Positions 18,092 through 28,003 of a stretch of DNA of 64,000 nt are shown here, piece by piece (the first letter of the stretch is position 1; each line of letters begins with the position of its first letter). The DNA is from Symmachiella macrocystis (lineage in GTDB: Bacteria; Planctomycetota; Planctomycetia; Planctomycetales; Planctomycetaceae). Both the position numbers and the translations under genes were made by a program. The notes below the pieces were generated by a model. That model was not told where the DNA came from and made no database searches. It was given only the letters and a program-made list of their open reading frames with translations. The stretch spans positions 241,736 through 305,735 of the forward strand of contig NZ_SJPP01000004.1 of the NCBI RefSeq assembly GCF_007860075.1. The letters are read 5' to 3'.

Positions 18092-21000
18092 ATGTTAAAT
18101 TGTCCGCACTGCCGAACCTCGTTAAAAACGTCGGACTTGGAGTTAGACGCCTGTCCGCATTGCGGCGCCGTATTAGTACCATCCAATAGCGAGTCTTCGC
18201 TGGGGACCAATCAAACCATAGCCGAGAATCCCGACGACGCTGCCGATGCGACGACCGCCGAAACTCCCACGGTCGCCGATATTGAGGCATCTAAGTCAGC
18301 AGAAACCGATGAGACTTTCGTCACAAATGTTGTCGATGAAGTGGACGACGACCAAACATACGCCAAAACAATCTCGGATACTGAAGCATCCGATTTGCCG
18401 CTTGATTCCGAGAGTGATAAGACGATCGTCGTCGATTCCGGCACTTTCGAAAAACCGTCCGCTGGCGACCAGACTATCGCCGATTCCGGTCACATAGACG
18501 CCACGGAACAAACGTTTGTCTCTGACGAGTTTGATGCCGACCGCACCTTCGCCAATGATACAGAGAAGGATTCAGGCTCCGACCAATCCGCTGCGATCGA
18601 CCGTACTTTTGTCACCGAAGACGTCGACCTTACTGCCAACTTGAATCGTTCGATGGCGGACGACTGGTCAATCGCGATCAAGCACGACGATGCACCCACC
18701 ACGTCGATCCGTGCCAAGGAACGATTCGAACCCTCGTCCAATTCTTCTTTGGTCATCAAGACCCGCGCAGTTCAGTCCACAAAAGTCCCGACCGAGACCG
18801 ATGAAGCGGAGTACGAAATACTCGGCATTCTGGGCAAAGGCGGCATGGGGGTCGTTTATGAAGCACGGCAAACGTCGATCGATCGGTCTGTTGCCGTCAA
18901 AATGCTGGGAGAAAAAACAAAGTCCGGTGCACAAAACCAGCAAAAGTTTCTCGCCGAAGCGGTCGTCACCGGCGAGTTGGACCATCCCAACGTCGTACCA
19001 ATCTATGACGTGGGCGTGAACGATCGCGGTTCCTTGTTCTATTCGATGAAGAAAGTCCAAGGGACCCCTTGGAGCAAGGTCATCAAGGACAATTCGCAGG
19101 CCGAGAATCTCGACATCTTGCTCCGTGTCGCTGATGCGGTCGCCTTTGCGCATTCGCGCGGAATCGTACACCGCGACCTCAAGCCCGATAATGTCATGCT
19201 GGGCGAATTCGGCGAAGTTTTGGTGATGGACTGGGGCCTAGCGCAGCCGACAGAATCCTTCCGCAAGAAAAACACGGTCGCCAATATCAGATCCTTGGGC
19301 GGAACTCCTTCGTACATGGCTCCGGAGATGGTGCTCGGCCCGGTGGAGGCCATTGGACCGGCCAGCGATACCTATCTGTTGGGCGCGATTCTCTATGAGA
19401 TTTTGACCGGCAAACCGCCTCACACTGCCTCCAACGTCTCACAGGCATTGGTTTATGCCGGAAAAAACGTCGTCAAGCCACCCAAGGAAACAAATGAATT
19501 AACCGAAATCGCCATGCGGGCGATGGAGACCGATCCGGAAGATCGTTATCCCAGCGTACGGGATTTCCAACATGACATTCGCGAGTACCAATCACACATC
19601 GAATCGGTCGCCCTCTCAGGTTTTGCTGACGACTACCTACGAAAATCGCGGGAAACGCACGAGTATGAAGGGTTCTCGCGCGCCTTATTCGCCTTCGAAG
19701 AAGCATCGTCGTTGTGGGCCGGAAACACCTCCGCCCAACGCGGCGCTGCAGCGGCCCGGTTGGAATATGCGCAGACAGCCTTAAACAAAGCCGACTTCGA
19801 TTTGGCCGCGTCGCTGCTCGACGCGGACAATCCGGATCACACCGAACTCCTTCAAAAAGTCATCACCCAACAACAAGAGCGTGCCGCCCACAAACGACGG
19901 TTACGCAGGGCCAAACTACTGGTCCGTGGGCTGGTCGCAATGGTTTTGGCCGTGGTGAGCATCGGCTTGGTGCTGGTCATGAAAGCCGAGAAAACCGCCC
20001 GTCGAGAACGCGATGTCGCAGAACAACAACGGCAACTCGCGGAATCGGAAACACTCCGAGCCAATGACGCGGCTGAAAAAGAATCCTTGGCAAGATCTGC
20101 CGCGGACAAGTCGGCCGAAGAGGAACGGCAGGCTAAACACGATGCCGTGAAAGCACGTGATGAAGCCGTGGCATCGCAAAAACAAGAAGAGGCCGCCAAA
20201 ATCGCTGCGGTCGATGCTAGGAAAGAAGCGGAGCAAGCCAAACAGGAAGAAACCAAAGCCAAAGATCAGGAAATCGAAGCCCGACATTTGGCCGACAAAG
20301 CACGCGTCGCCGCCGTGGCAGCCAAAGAAGCGGAGGAATACGAAGCCTACATCGCGCGCATCGGTTTGGCGGCCGCCAAGATCGATGAAAACGCCTTTGA
20401 TTCGGCGCGGGTGTTGCTCGAAGATTGCGACCCGAAGTTTCGCCAATGGGAATGGGGCCGGTTGATGTATTTGTGCAGCCAGTCCGAGAAGAGTTTCGAT
20501 GTAAGGGAACCAGCGAGTTGTTTAGCACTGGCGCCGGACAATCAAACATTCGTCACCGGCGGCCCCAGCGGCGTTGCCTGGATGTGGAATGCGCAAGACG
20601 GGAAGCTCCTGCACGAAAGCCGTCACGGGGGCGATGTGATCCACGCGGTCGCGTTTTCTCCCGATGGACGACTGCTTGCCACCGGCGGCGATAACACGAA
20701 CAGTTTCATCAAGATCTGGGATGCAAAGACAGGCCAACCGATCGAACGGCAATTTGGCCCCCCCGCATCTGAGGACACCTTTGAAACCGGCCATACGCAA
20801 ACCGTGACCAGCGTCCAGTTTTCACATGACGGACGCCGGTTGCTCACCGCATCGCTGGATGGCACAGCGCGGTTGTGGGATGTCGAGTCTGGGCAGCAGA
20901 TACAACGGCTTTTCGGTCACAATTGGTGGGTCAGGTCAGCTACTTTTCGTCGCGAACAGGATACCCAAGGCAAAGCAGTCGACGAAAAACGAATTGTCAC

Positions 21001-23695
21001 GACCGGACAGGACGGTACAGCCATCGTCTGGTCGGACGAAACCGGTCAATGGACCGATGACACCCAGATCCGACAAGGCATTCCGTTTCGCGGTCACAAA
21101 GGCCCGGTCTTTTGTGCCCGGTTCACTCCCGATGGCAAACACGTTGTCTCGGGAGGATATGACCGCCGCATATTGATTTGGGAACCCGAGGCGATTGTTG
21201 AGTTCGATTTCCGCAATCTCGCGGAAGAATTAGCGCCCACCGAAACTACGTTTCAAGAATTGACCGGCCACACGGACACCGTACGGTCAATTCGCTTCTC
21301 ACAGGACGGATCTCTGATTGTCTCCAGCGGTCGCGATAATACCGTCCGTGTGTGGGACATCGGCTCCAAGAAATTGATCCGAACGTTTCGCGGTCACGGC
21401 AGCGCGGTGGCGGCGGCCGATTTTTCCGCTGATGGACGTTGGATCCTCTCCGCCGGCGGCGATGGACAAGCCAAACGTTGGAGTCTGGACGGGGACGACG
21501 AAATCCAAACGCTGCAAGGTCGCCGGCTTGCTGGGCACACCAACGCTGTGTTGGGCGCCAGTTTTTCACCTGACGGCCAACAAGTGGTCACCGCCAGCCA
21601 GGACCGCTATGCCAAATCATGGTCGGCCGAATCCGGCGACGTTACACGTGCGTTCTTCGAAGGGCATCAGTTTCTTTCCTCCTCGGTCGTATTCATGCCC
21701 GATGGACGGCGGCTGATCACCAGCGCCATGGATAATACGGCGCGCGTGTGGAATCTTGCTTCGGGAACGGAAGAATTTTCCCTGTCGGGGACGGGTCGCA
21801 AAGCGGCTGTGGCCGCCTCGCCTGATGGTCGTTGGATTGTGACCGGCAGTGACCAATCGACCGTAAAACTATGGGACGCCGGCAACGGGAAACTCGTGCG
21901 CGAATTCACCGGTCATGCCCATGAAGTCACCGCTGTTGCCATAACCACAGCCAACGGAGGTTTAGTGCTCTCCGGAGATGAGGCAGGCCGCTGCTGGTTG
22001 TGGGACGCCAATACCGGACAGCAAATCCGGAGACTCACCGGAAAACTAGGAGGACATTCCGGACGCATTGTCGCGGCCGCGTTCACCATAGACGGAAGCC
22101 GCGCATTAACGGCCAGCAACGACCGTACTGTCGCGCAATGGGATGTGGAGACTGGTGAAGAGTTGGTTGACCGCGTTTTAAAACATCCCGCAGCCGTCAC
22201 AGCAATGGCCCTCGCGCCGGACGGCGGTTTTGCCTTAACCGGTTGTCTCGACGGCACGGTCCGCTATTGGGAGATTCAAAGCGGAAAGCTGTTGCACTCG
22301 TTTGTGGATGTGGGGGGGAGCGGCGCTGTTTCTGATAACTTGCGGTCACTGATGGAAGAACGTGCGTGGTCGGTCGCTGATCTAAGCCGGCAAAGTCATG
22401 TTCGTGAAGAATTGATCGACAAACTTCTTTCCGGCAAGGCAACTGTCGAAGAGGCCACGATCTCGCAGTTAGCCAAAGCGTTTGATGTTGCAACGACAAA
22501 ACTGCATGAATCGGTTCCGGTCTCGGTGAGCCTTTCCCCGGCCGGGATGGCAGCGGCAACCTATGCAGCCGATGGGAAAGTCCGCGTGTGGGAGGTGGCC
22601 TCGGGCCGTGAAGTCCTTAATCAGGAGTATCCGTTTTTGATTTGGTCGGCGGCCTTTGATCCGCAGGCCCAAGGCTCACGGCTGGCCGTTGTCGGTGGAA
22701 ATCAGACGCATTTGCTCGATGCGGCAACCGGACAGGTCGCGATGGCGTTCGGCCCGCACGGAGCGGTCGCCTCGGCGAACTTCTCGCCTGATGGCAATCG
22801 CCTGGTGACGGGAAGCTGGGATAGTTCGGCGCGCATCTGGGATGCGACCAGCGGTCGTGTGCTGGCGAAATTGGAAGGGGCACATGCCGGCGCCATCAAC
22901 AGTTGTGTCTTCTCGCCCGATGCCGACGGCCGATTTGTCCTCACCTCCAGCGACGATGGAACAGCCAAACTCTGGGAGATCGTCACCCAACGGCACAAGA
23001 CCTCTCCAGACGCCGCTGAAGTCGAAGTCCGTATAGGTCGCGTGGTTCGCACTTATGCGGGACACACCGCGCGCGTGGGATTTGCAACGTTCTCTCCCGA
23101 CGGACGCTGGGTCCTGACCGCTTCGGATGACAAAACTGCCGCCCTGTATGAAACATCGGCGCCCGCAACCTCCAGCGAAGACGAACAACACATCCAACCA
23201 GCCTGCGTCCTACAGGGACATGAATGGGAAGTTCTCTGCATCGCCGCTTCGGCCGACGGGACACGCGTCATCACCGGCAGCGCCGACAATACAGCCCGTG
23301 TCTGGGACCTCGAGATCCAAGAGGACGGCCATGTGAAGGCTGCTCCCCGCTTGCTGTTGGACGGGCATACTTCGAGTGTCACCTGCGTCGCATTTTCGCC
23401 ACTGCGAGACAAAAACAACAACGGCCATTGGGATCCCGGTGAAACCAACGCCGTCCGTGCCATCACCTCCAGTCGGGACAACAGCGTCAAGCTCTGGGAT
23501 ACCACGGTCAATTCCAGCCGAGACCAGGACGACGGCACCGGAGGATTGTTGAATGCGACCGAAATCCTGACCTTGACCGAACACGACCGCACGGTGACAT
23601 CGGTTGCGTTTTCCAACGATGGTCGCCGCATTCTCTCAGCCAGCCGCGACGGCCGAGCGATTGTTTGGAAATCCGTCGATTGGTCAGGACCGTAA
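18092..23695 (+). CDS. Transmembrane Ser/Thr kinase with WD40 repeats and an embedded Cro/C1-type HTH
   Basis: An 1867-residue protein. Order of parts: a zinc-ribbon-like CPHC-x13-CPHC (Cys 4, 7, 21, 24); a Thr/Asp-rich tail (about 30-205) with nine or so x-T-(F/I/Y/V)-(A/V) units; a Hanks-type kinase domain (about 240-510) with GKGGMG, Lys270, HRD at 360-362 and DWG in place of DFG (380-382; the metal-binding Asp is kept). A helical region and a transmembrane helix (about 609-630) follow, then an Ala/Glu/Lys-rich coiled coil (635-745) and about 14 WD40-like repeats (about 800-1866). Between two WD40 stretches, residues about 1416-1472 match a Cro/C1 helix-turn-helix. The kinase looks active. 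The WD40 part is probably outside the cytoplasm if there is only one membrane helix. The SecA-like gene follows after 28 bases. Confidence 0.88.
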   Translation: MLNCPHCRTSLKTSDLELDACPHCGAVLVPSNSESSLGTNQTIAENPDDAADATTAETPTVADIEASKSAETDETFVTNVVDEVDDDQTYAKTISDTEASDLPLDSESDKTIVVDSGTFEKPSAGDQTIADSGHIDATEQTFVSDEFDADRTFANDTEKDSGSDQSAAIDRTFVTEDVDLTANLNRSMADDWSIAIKHDDAPTTSIRAKERFEPSSNSSLVIKTRAVQSTKVPTETDEAEYEILGILGKGGMGVVYEARQTSIDRSVAVKMLGEKTKSGAQNQQKFLAEAVVTGELDHPNVVPIYDVGVNDRGSLFYSMKKVQGTPWSKVIKDNSQAENLDILLRVADAVAFAHSRGIVHRDLKPDNVMLGEFGEVLVMDWGLAQPTESFRKKNTVANIRSLGGTPSYMAPEMVLGPVEAIGPASDTYLLGAILYEILTGKPPHTASNVSQALVYAGKNVVKPPKETNELTEIAMRAMETDPEDRYPSVRDFQHDIREYQSHIESVALSGFADDYLRKSRETHEYEGFSRALFAFEEASSLWAGNTSAQRGAAAARLEYAQTALNKADFDLAASLLDADNPDHTELLQKVITQQQERAAHKRRLRRAKLLVRGLVAMVLAVVSIGLVLVMKAEKTARRERDVAEQQRQLAESETLRANDAAEKESLARSAADKSAEEERQAKHDAVKARDEAVASQKQEEAAKIAAVDARKEAEQAKQEETKAKDQEIEARHLADKARVAAVAAKEAEEYEAYIARIGLAAAKIDENAFDSARVLLEDCDPKFRQWEWGRLMYLCSQSEKSFDVREPASCLALAPDNQTFVTGGPSGVAWMWNAQDGKLLHESRHGGDVIHAVAFSPDGRLLATGGDNTNSFIKIWDAKTGQPIERQFGPPASEDTFETGHTQTVTSVQFSHDGRRLLTASLDGTARLWDVESGQQIQRLFGHNWWVRSATFRREQDTQGKAVDEKRIVTTGQDGTAIVWSDETGQWTDDTQIRQGIPFRGHKGPVFCARFTPDGKHVVSGGYDRRILIWEPEAIVEFDFRNLAEELAPTETTFQELTGHTDTVRSIRFSQDGSLIVSSGRDNTVRVWDIGSKKLIRTFRGHGSAVAAADFSADGRWILSAGGDGQAKRWSLDGDDEIQTLQGRRLAGHTNAVLGASFSPDGQQVVTASQDRYAKSWSAESGDVTRAFFEGHQFLSSSVVFMPDGRRLITSAMDNTARVWNLASGTEEFSLSGTGRKAAVAASPDGRWIVTGSDQSTVKLWDAGNGKLVREFTGHAHEVTAVAITTANGGLVLSGDEAGRCWLWDANTGQQIRRLTGKLGGHSGRIVAAAFTIDGSRALTASNDRTVAQWDVETGEELVDRVLKHPAAVTAMALAPDGGFALTGCLDGTVRYWEIQSGKLLHSFVDVGGSGAVSDNLRSLMEERAWSVADLSRQSHVREELIDKLLSGKATVEEATISQLAKAFDVATTKLHESVPVSVSLSPAGMAAATYAADGKVRVWEVASGREVLNQEYPFLIWSAAFDPQAQGSRLAVVGGNQTHLLDAATGQVAMAFGPHGAVASANFSPDGNRLVTGSWDSSARIWDATSGRVLAKLEGAHAGAINSCVFSPDADGRFVLTSSDDGTAKLWEIVTQRHKTSPDAAEVEVRIGRVVRTYAGHTARVGFATFSPDGRWVLTASDDKTAALYETSAPATSSEDEQHIQPACVLQGHEWEVLCIAASADGTRVITGSADNTARVWDLEIQEDGHVKAAPRLLLDGHTSSVTCVAFSPLRDKNNNGHWDPGETNAVRAITSSRDNSVKLWDTTVNSSRDQDDGTGGLLNATEILTLTEHDRTVTSVAFSNDGRRILSASRDGRAIVWKSVDWSGP

Positions 23696-23723
23696 AACAG
23701 AATCTGGAGTCACATCTCTCGAC

Positions 23724-25661
23724 ATGTGGGGCATCTTGTCACAATTCGGAATGGTCTCGGCACGCGGCGAATTCAACCGCGCCCGCGCCGCATTGCGCCG
23801 TGTGGAAATTGAGGAACGTGACCTGGGCGGTTTCACCGACGATCAATTACTGCGCGAAAGCTCCTCACTGCGGTATCGCGCCAAGTGCGGAGACGCCTTA
23901 GACGCGTTGTTACCCCGCGCGTTTGCCCTGGTACGCGAAACCGCCGACCGTCAATTGGGCATTCGGCATTACGATGTGCAAATCCTCGCGGGAACATTAC
24001 TAGCACGTGGATGTCTGGCCGAGATGGCAACCGGCGAAGGCAAGACGTTGGCCGCCGCATTGCCGTTATATTTGCACGCCTTATCCGGCAAGGGCGCGCA
24101 TCTGGCCACCGCCAATGACTACTTGGCGAATCGCGATGCCGAATGGATGCGGCCGATTTTTTCAGCACTTGGACTATCTGTCGGCGTGATTCAATCCGAT
24201 ATGCTCCCCAACCAGCGGCGAGCGGCATATGCCTGCGATATCACCTATGGAACCGCTAAGGAATTCGGCTTTGACTTTTTGCGAGATCGATTGCAAGGAA
24301 GCGAACAGGGAGTCCTCGACACCGGATTTCACAATCACGGCGAACACCGCGCTGCGCAATTCGTACAACGCGAGTTGAACTACGCACTCGTCGACGAGGC
24401 CGACAGCCTTCTGATTGACGAAGCTCGCATCCCTTTAATCATCAGCCAATTTGAATCCGCATCATCCGCAACACTAACGGCAGTCTCAAAGTGGGGCGCT
24501 GAGATCGTTGGCCGTCTAGAACAGCCCACGGACTTCATCCCGGATCCGCAAACATCGACTTTTCGCCTGACACCCGCCGGTCGAGAATTGATCCGCCGAT
24601 CTCCCAAACCGCTAAGCTTGTCGGGGATCCAAGTCAGCGATCTCTATCACAGCGTCGAACAGGCGATCTTGGTCCACCAGCGTTTTCGTCCCGAACAACA
24701 ATATGTAATCCAAGACGGCGAAGTCGTCATTGTCGACGAATTCAACGGACGAATTGCCAACGGACGCCGCTGGCGAAACGGGTTGCATCAAGCGATTGAG
24801 GCCCGTGAGGGTTTGGCAATTTCACCCGTCTCATCGTCCGCGGCGCAGCTCACCACGCAGGAGTTATTTCTTCGCTACAACTGTTGGGCCGGCATGTCAG
24901 GCACGCTTCTTCCCGCTGCCAGGGAAATCAATAGCGTCTATCACCGACCCACCGTCGCCGTGCCCCTCAACCGTCCCTGTCGGCGGAACCATTGGCCCGA
25001 TCAAGTCTTTCTAACGGCCGCCGAGAAATGGACAGCGATCGTCGAGGAGATACGCACCGTCAGCCAGCAAGGCCGTCCGGTCTTGGTGGGAACGCGGTCC
25101 ATCGATAAATCAGCGCACCTCTCCCGGTTACTCGACCAAGTGGGAATCTCGCACCAAGTCCTCAACGCACTGCATGTTCGCAGCGAAGCCGAACGCATTG
25201 CCAGTGCGGGACAGCAGGGACAAGTCACCGTCGCCACCAATATGGCCGGTCGCGGCACGGATATTGGTTTGGGACCGGGAGTAGCTGAATTAGGCGGTCT
25301 GCACGTGATCGGCACGGAATTGCACGAATCACCACGGATCGATCGACAACTCAGCGGCCGCGCGGCACGCCAAGGGGATCCCGGAAGCTATCGAATGTTT
25401 CTTTCACTGGACGATGAAATTCTCGAAGCGGGTTTTGGTAAGGAGCAGTCCGCCAAACTGAGTACCGCTGCGCAGAAACGCCAAGACACACGCGGGTTAG
25501 CCAGTCTCTTTCGATCCGCCCAGCACCATGTCGAAAAGCGACACGCGGGGCAGCGACGGCAGTTGATTCAGTCCGCACTGCGCCGGCAAGACCAGCTCGA
25601 ACAATTGGGGCTCGACCCGTTTTTAGAAGTCGAAGACGACGCGTCCAACGCGCTCTCTTAA
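23724..25661 (+). CDS. Short SecA-like translocase ATPase (SecA2-type)
   Basis: About 645 residues from the ATG at 23724; the open frame begins at 23604 but that would overlap the kinase gene. It has NBD1 with the ATGEGKT Walker A (about 102-108) and DEAD at 224-227 within LVDEADSLLIDEARIPLI, a reduced preprotein-crosslinking domain (about 240-330), NBD2 with TNMAGRGTDIGLG and the GRAARQGDPGS arginine-finger region, and a short scaffold/wing end. Housekeeping SecA is usually 830-1000 residues with a C-terminal zinc tail; here the helical wing is shortened and the zinc tail absent, so this is a paralog of the SecA2 kind rather than the main translocase. It follows a WD40 kinase and precedes (convergently) an export cluster, suggesting a dedicated secretion role. 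Confidence 0.85.
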   Translation: MWGILSQFGMVSARGEFNRARAALRRVEIEERDLGGFTDDQLLRESSSLRYRAKCGDALDALLPRAFALVRETADRQLGIRHYDVQILAGTLLARGCLAEMATGEGKTLAAALPLYLHALSGKGAHLATANDYLANRDAEWMRPIFSALGLSVGVIQSDMLPNQRRAAYACDITYGTAKEFGFDFLRDRLQGSEQGVLDTGFHNHGEHRAAQFVQRELNYALVDEADSLLIDEARIPLIISQFESASSATLTAVSKWGAEIVGRLEQPTDFIPDPQTSTFRLTPAGRELIRRSPKPLSLSGIQVSDLYHSVEQAILVHQRFRPEQQYVIQDGEVVIVDEFNGRIANGRRWRNGLHQAIEAREGLAISPVSSSAAQLTTQELFLRYNCWAGMSGTLLPAAREINSVYHRPTVAVPLNRPCRRNHWPDQVFLTAAEKWTAIVEEIRTVSQQGRPVLVGTRSIDKSAHLSRLLDQVGISHQVLNALHVRSEAERIASAGQQGQVTVATNMAGRGTDIGLGPGVAELGGLHVIGTELHESPRIDRQLSGRAARQGDPGSYRMFLSLDDEILEAGFGKEQSAKLSTAAQKRQDTRGLASLFRSAQHHVEKRHAGQRRQLIQSALRRQDQLEQLGLDPFLEVEDDASNALS

Positions 25662-25679
25662 ACAGGATACGCGTGCTAC

Positions 25680-25735
25680 GTCTAATAGAGACCGCACCCC
25701 CGGAAGGGCGAAGCTCCGTCTGAGCCGCATCGGGC
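25680..25735. repeat. Possible extragenic repeat element (planctomycete REP-like)
   Basis: The minus strand reads CGGCTCAGACGGAGCTTCGC followed by CCTTCC, which resembles a GGCTCGGC-GGAGC-TCGCCCTCC motif that I remember as frequent between planctomycete genes. Memory only; the copy number in this genome is not known. Confidence 0.25.
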
Positions 25736-25743
25736 GGCACAGC

Positions 25744-25772
25744 ATGGTTTGCAAGATCGTAGGGCAAACCAT
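25744..25772. terminator. Hairpin between convergent SecA-like and TolC-like genes
   Basis: ATGGTTTGC (25744-25752) pairs exactly with GCAAACCAT (25764-25772) around an 11-nt loop. It sits eight bases from the TolC-like stop codon and 82 from the SecA-like stop, a natural position for a bidirectional terminator, though T-runs are missing. Confidence 0.45.
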
Positions 25773-25780
25773 AGGTTCGA

Positions 25781-28003
25781 TTAATTCACGTCGAATAAAC
25801 CAACCGCGTCCTCGCTCGCCCCTTCGAACTCTTCATCAAACCAGACTTCCGCTCCGTCGCTATCATCGGGGCTAGGAGGCACGGCGACTGGTTCCGAGAA
25901 TTCCGGTTCGCAGTCTTCCGGCAAGACCTCCGCGAATCGGCTCACCTGCCCGTAAGGGCCGCGGCTGACCACCGGATCGGAATAGGTCTTTTGCAAATTC
26001 TCGAGATTATGAATCCGAGATTGCAATCGTTCTTCCGCATCGCAATAAGCGGCTTGCGGCCAGGGGCCTTCTGACAGATAGATCTGATTGTGCTCCAGCA
26101 AAGTCCCTTCGGCATAGAACAGATTTTTCAGTCCCAGCGCGTATTCGACGCGGGCTTTGTAGTGGGCGCTATCTGCTTCAGCAAACCGTCGCTGGGCGTC
26201 GAGCACACGATCAAGATCAGTGATGTTTTCCTTCTCGAATTTGTCCTGCAACACTTCAAATTCCCGTTTGGCCGCCAGTCGCCGATTGAATGTCGTTTTC
26301 ACCGAGGCCTGTGACCGCTTCACCTCGCCCACACTATTACTCAAATCGTGGACCACTTCCCGTTCTTGCTCACGCAAAATAGCTCGGTCACGGGCCAAGG
26401 CTAATTCTGCGTTTTTCACGGCGGCATTCGCACGTCGGTGGCCCAACGGGACCGCGAATTCCATTCCCAGTTCCCATTCTTGGTAGTCGCCGCTCCCCAG
26501 ATTGCCCCAGGCATTATTAAACTGGCCGTTGACGCCGGCATGTTGTCCCATGAGGTCTTTCCCGAATCCGCGGAACCGGTAGGTCCCCAATGCATCTAAA
26601 CGCGGCAACAGAAATTTGCTTGTGGCTTCTAACTCCAACGTCCGGCGTTTGACTTGCCAACGTTGCCGCCGCAACTCGACGCGGCGTGCCAAGGCTTCGG
26701 ATTTGATCGTATCCCAATCAAAAATCACTTCCGCCACAGGGGGTTCGTCAATCGGACGCAGCAGTGTCCCATCCGTGAGTGGCAGCCCCATCAACAGCCG
26801 CATCCGTCGCTCGGCGACTTGAATACCTTCCAGTCCCCGAAACGTACCACCCCGGCTGCCGTTGTTGTCCCGCGTCCCTTCGACCAACCTGCCGGAGAGC
26901 GCGTCCTGCACCGCTTCTTGAAATCGATAGTATTGTTCCTGGGCCTGTGCTTCGTTTTCTTCTTCGCCTCCCACGCGTCCGGCAATATTGAGCGCCTTGA
27001 CGCGCCGCCACGTTTCTAAAGCGGCGTCACGGGCAGCGATACGTGAATGCAAGTTGCGATAGGAAAAGTAGAGATCCCAATAAGCGTTTTCCACGTTGCT
27101 AATGAATTTGATCACACTTTCTTCAAAGTCCGCCAGACTGACGTCTTCATCAATACGTGCCAGCATCACACCGTTAAATCGCGATCCGTAGGGGAGTCGC
27201 GGCAACGTTGCCGTGCTGCCGGTGCCGGGAGGAAATTGTGGTCCGGCAATGCGGTTGAATTCCACGCCGGCTCCCAACAACAACGGTTGCCGAACATTGG
27301 CTTCAATCCGCGTATCCCATGCGCTGGGAAATCGGTTGCCGGGAGCGTTGTTTGCGTCGTAGCCGGTGATCTGCCGAATGCCCAACTCAGCCCCGGTTAC
27401 CGACCGTTTGTCCAAACCATATTGCATGAATGCGGCGTCTTGTTGCAGCATTTGTGTGCCAAAAGCAGTGACCGCGTTATTGACGGCTCGGTCGTTCTTC
27501 TGATGAAAGCCATTGGCATAAAAATTGGGATCAAAGGCGCTCAACGCCCCCTCCACGCCAAATCGTGGGTCAGTCTCGGTGATGGCCGGATCGAAGGTCG
27601 TGGCAACGACTTGCGGAGCATCCAACACCCGTCCGCCCAGATCCCGCAGTACGCGAGAATTCGAGAGCGCCGTCTTGACGGTTTGTTCCAACGTCAGATC
27701 AGTAAACTCGGCGATGTCAACATCTTCAACGGTCAAGGGTGCCGGCGTGATGGACGCATCTAAATCCTGCCCCTGATCGACGAGCGGTTCTTCGATTTCA
27801 GTCGAGGCGATTTGATAATCACTCAAATCAGGCGAGAATGGCACGTAGGAATTCGTACTACTACAACCCGTGTACGCAACAGCCATGAGAACCATGGCCG
27901 CTGACCAGACCGCTCGTAATGCAGATGAACGGGTGTAATACACGGAGGTTATCTCGACTTTGTGGAAATTGAGATCGACAACTTTGCCCCAGCGGCACCG
28001 CAC
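25781..28003 (-). CDS. TolC-family outer-membrane efflux lipoprotein
   Basis: Up to 740 residues. A lipobox (AYTGCSS, Cys at about 47) shows it is lipid-anchored. The ATG at 28003 gives an unusually long n-region; a GTG at 27943 (residue 21) would give a standard lipoprotein signal and may be the true start. The body has the duplicated TolC layout: two halves each with long coiled-coil helices (for example DAALETWRRVKALNIAGR and ERFAEADSAHYKARVEYALG-type segments) and beta segments such as WDTRIEANVRQPLLLG and WELGMEFAVPLGHR. It is much longer than classical TolC (about 470), mainly through the N-terminal extension and an acidic C-terminal tail. It is divergent from the GAF-HlyD, HlyD and M50-HlyD genes and is the obvious outer-membrane partner for them. 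Confidence 0.85.
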   Translation of the reverse strand: MRCRWGKVVDLNFHKVEITSVYYTRSSALRAVWSAAMVLMAVAYTGCSSTNSYVPFSPDLSDYQIASTEIEEPLVDQGQDLDASITPAPLTVEDVDIAEFTDLTLEQTVKTALSNSRVLRDLGGRVLDAPQVVATTFDPAITETDPRFGVEGALSAFDPNFYANGFHQKNDRAVNNAVTAFGTQMLQQDAAFMQYGLDKRSVTGAELGIRQITGYDANNAPGNRFPSAWDTRIEANVRQPLLLGAGVEFNRIAGPQFPPGTGSTATLPRLPYGSRFNGVMLARIDEDVSLADFEESVIKFISNVENAYWDLYFSYRNLHSRIAARDAALETWRRVKALNIAGRVGGEEENEAQAQEQYYRFQEAVQDALSGRLVEGTRDNNGSRGGTFRGLEGIQVAERRMRLLMGLPLTDGTLLRPIDEPPVAEVIFDWDTIKSEALARRVELRRQRWQVKRRTLELEATSKFLLPRLDALGTYRFRGFGKDLMGQHAGVNGQFNNAWGNLGSGDYQEWELGMEFAVPLGHRRANAAVKNAELALARDRAILREQEREVVHDLSNSVGEVKRSQASVKTTFNRRLAAKREFEVLQDKFEKENITDLDRVLDAQRRFAEADSAHYKARVEYALGLKNLFYAEGTLLEHNQIYLSEGPWPQAAYCDAEERLQSRIHNLENLQKTYSDPVVSRGPYGQVSRFAEVLPEDCEPEFSEPVAVPPSPDDSDGAEVWFDEEFEGASEDAVGLFDVN

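Noticed and set aside
27047..27763. Long open frame on the plus strand opposite the TolC-like gene
   Set aside because: It is an antisense shadow of a well-supported gene with lipobox and TolC repeats; the translated sequence has no domain and its composition is typical of a reverse frame.
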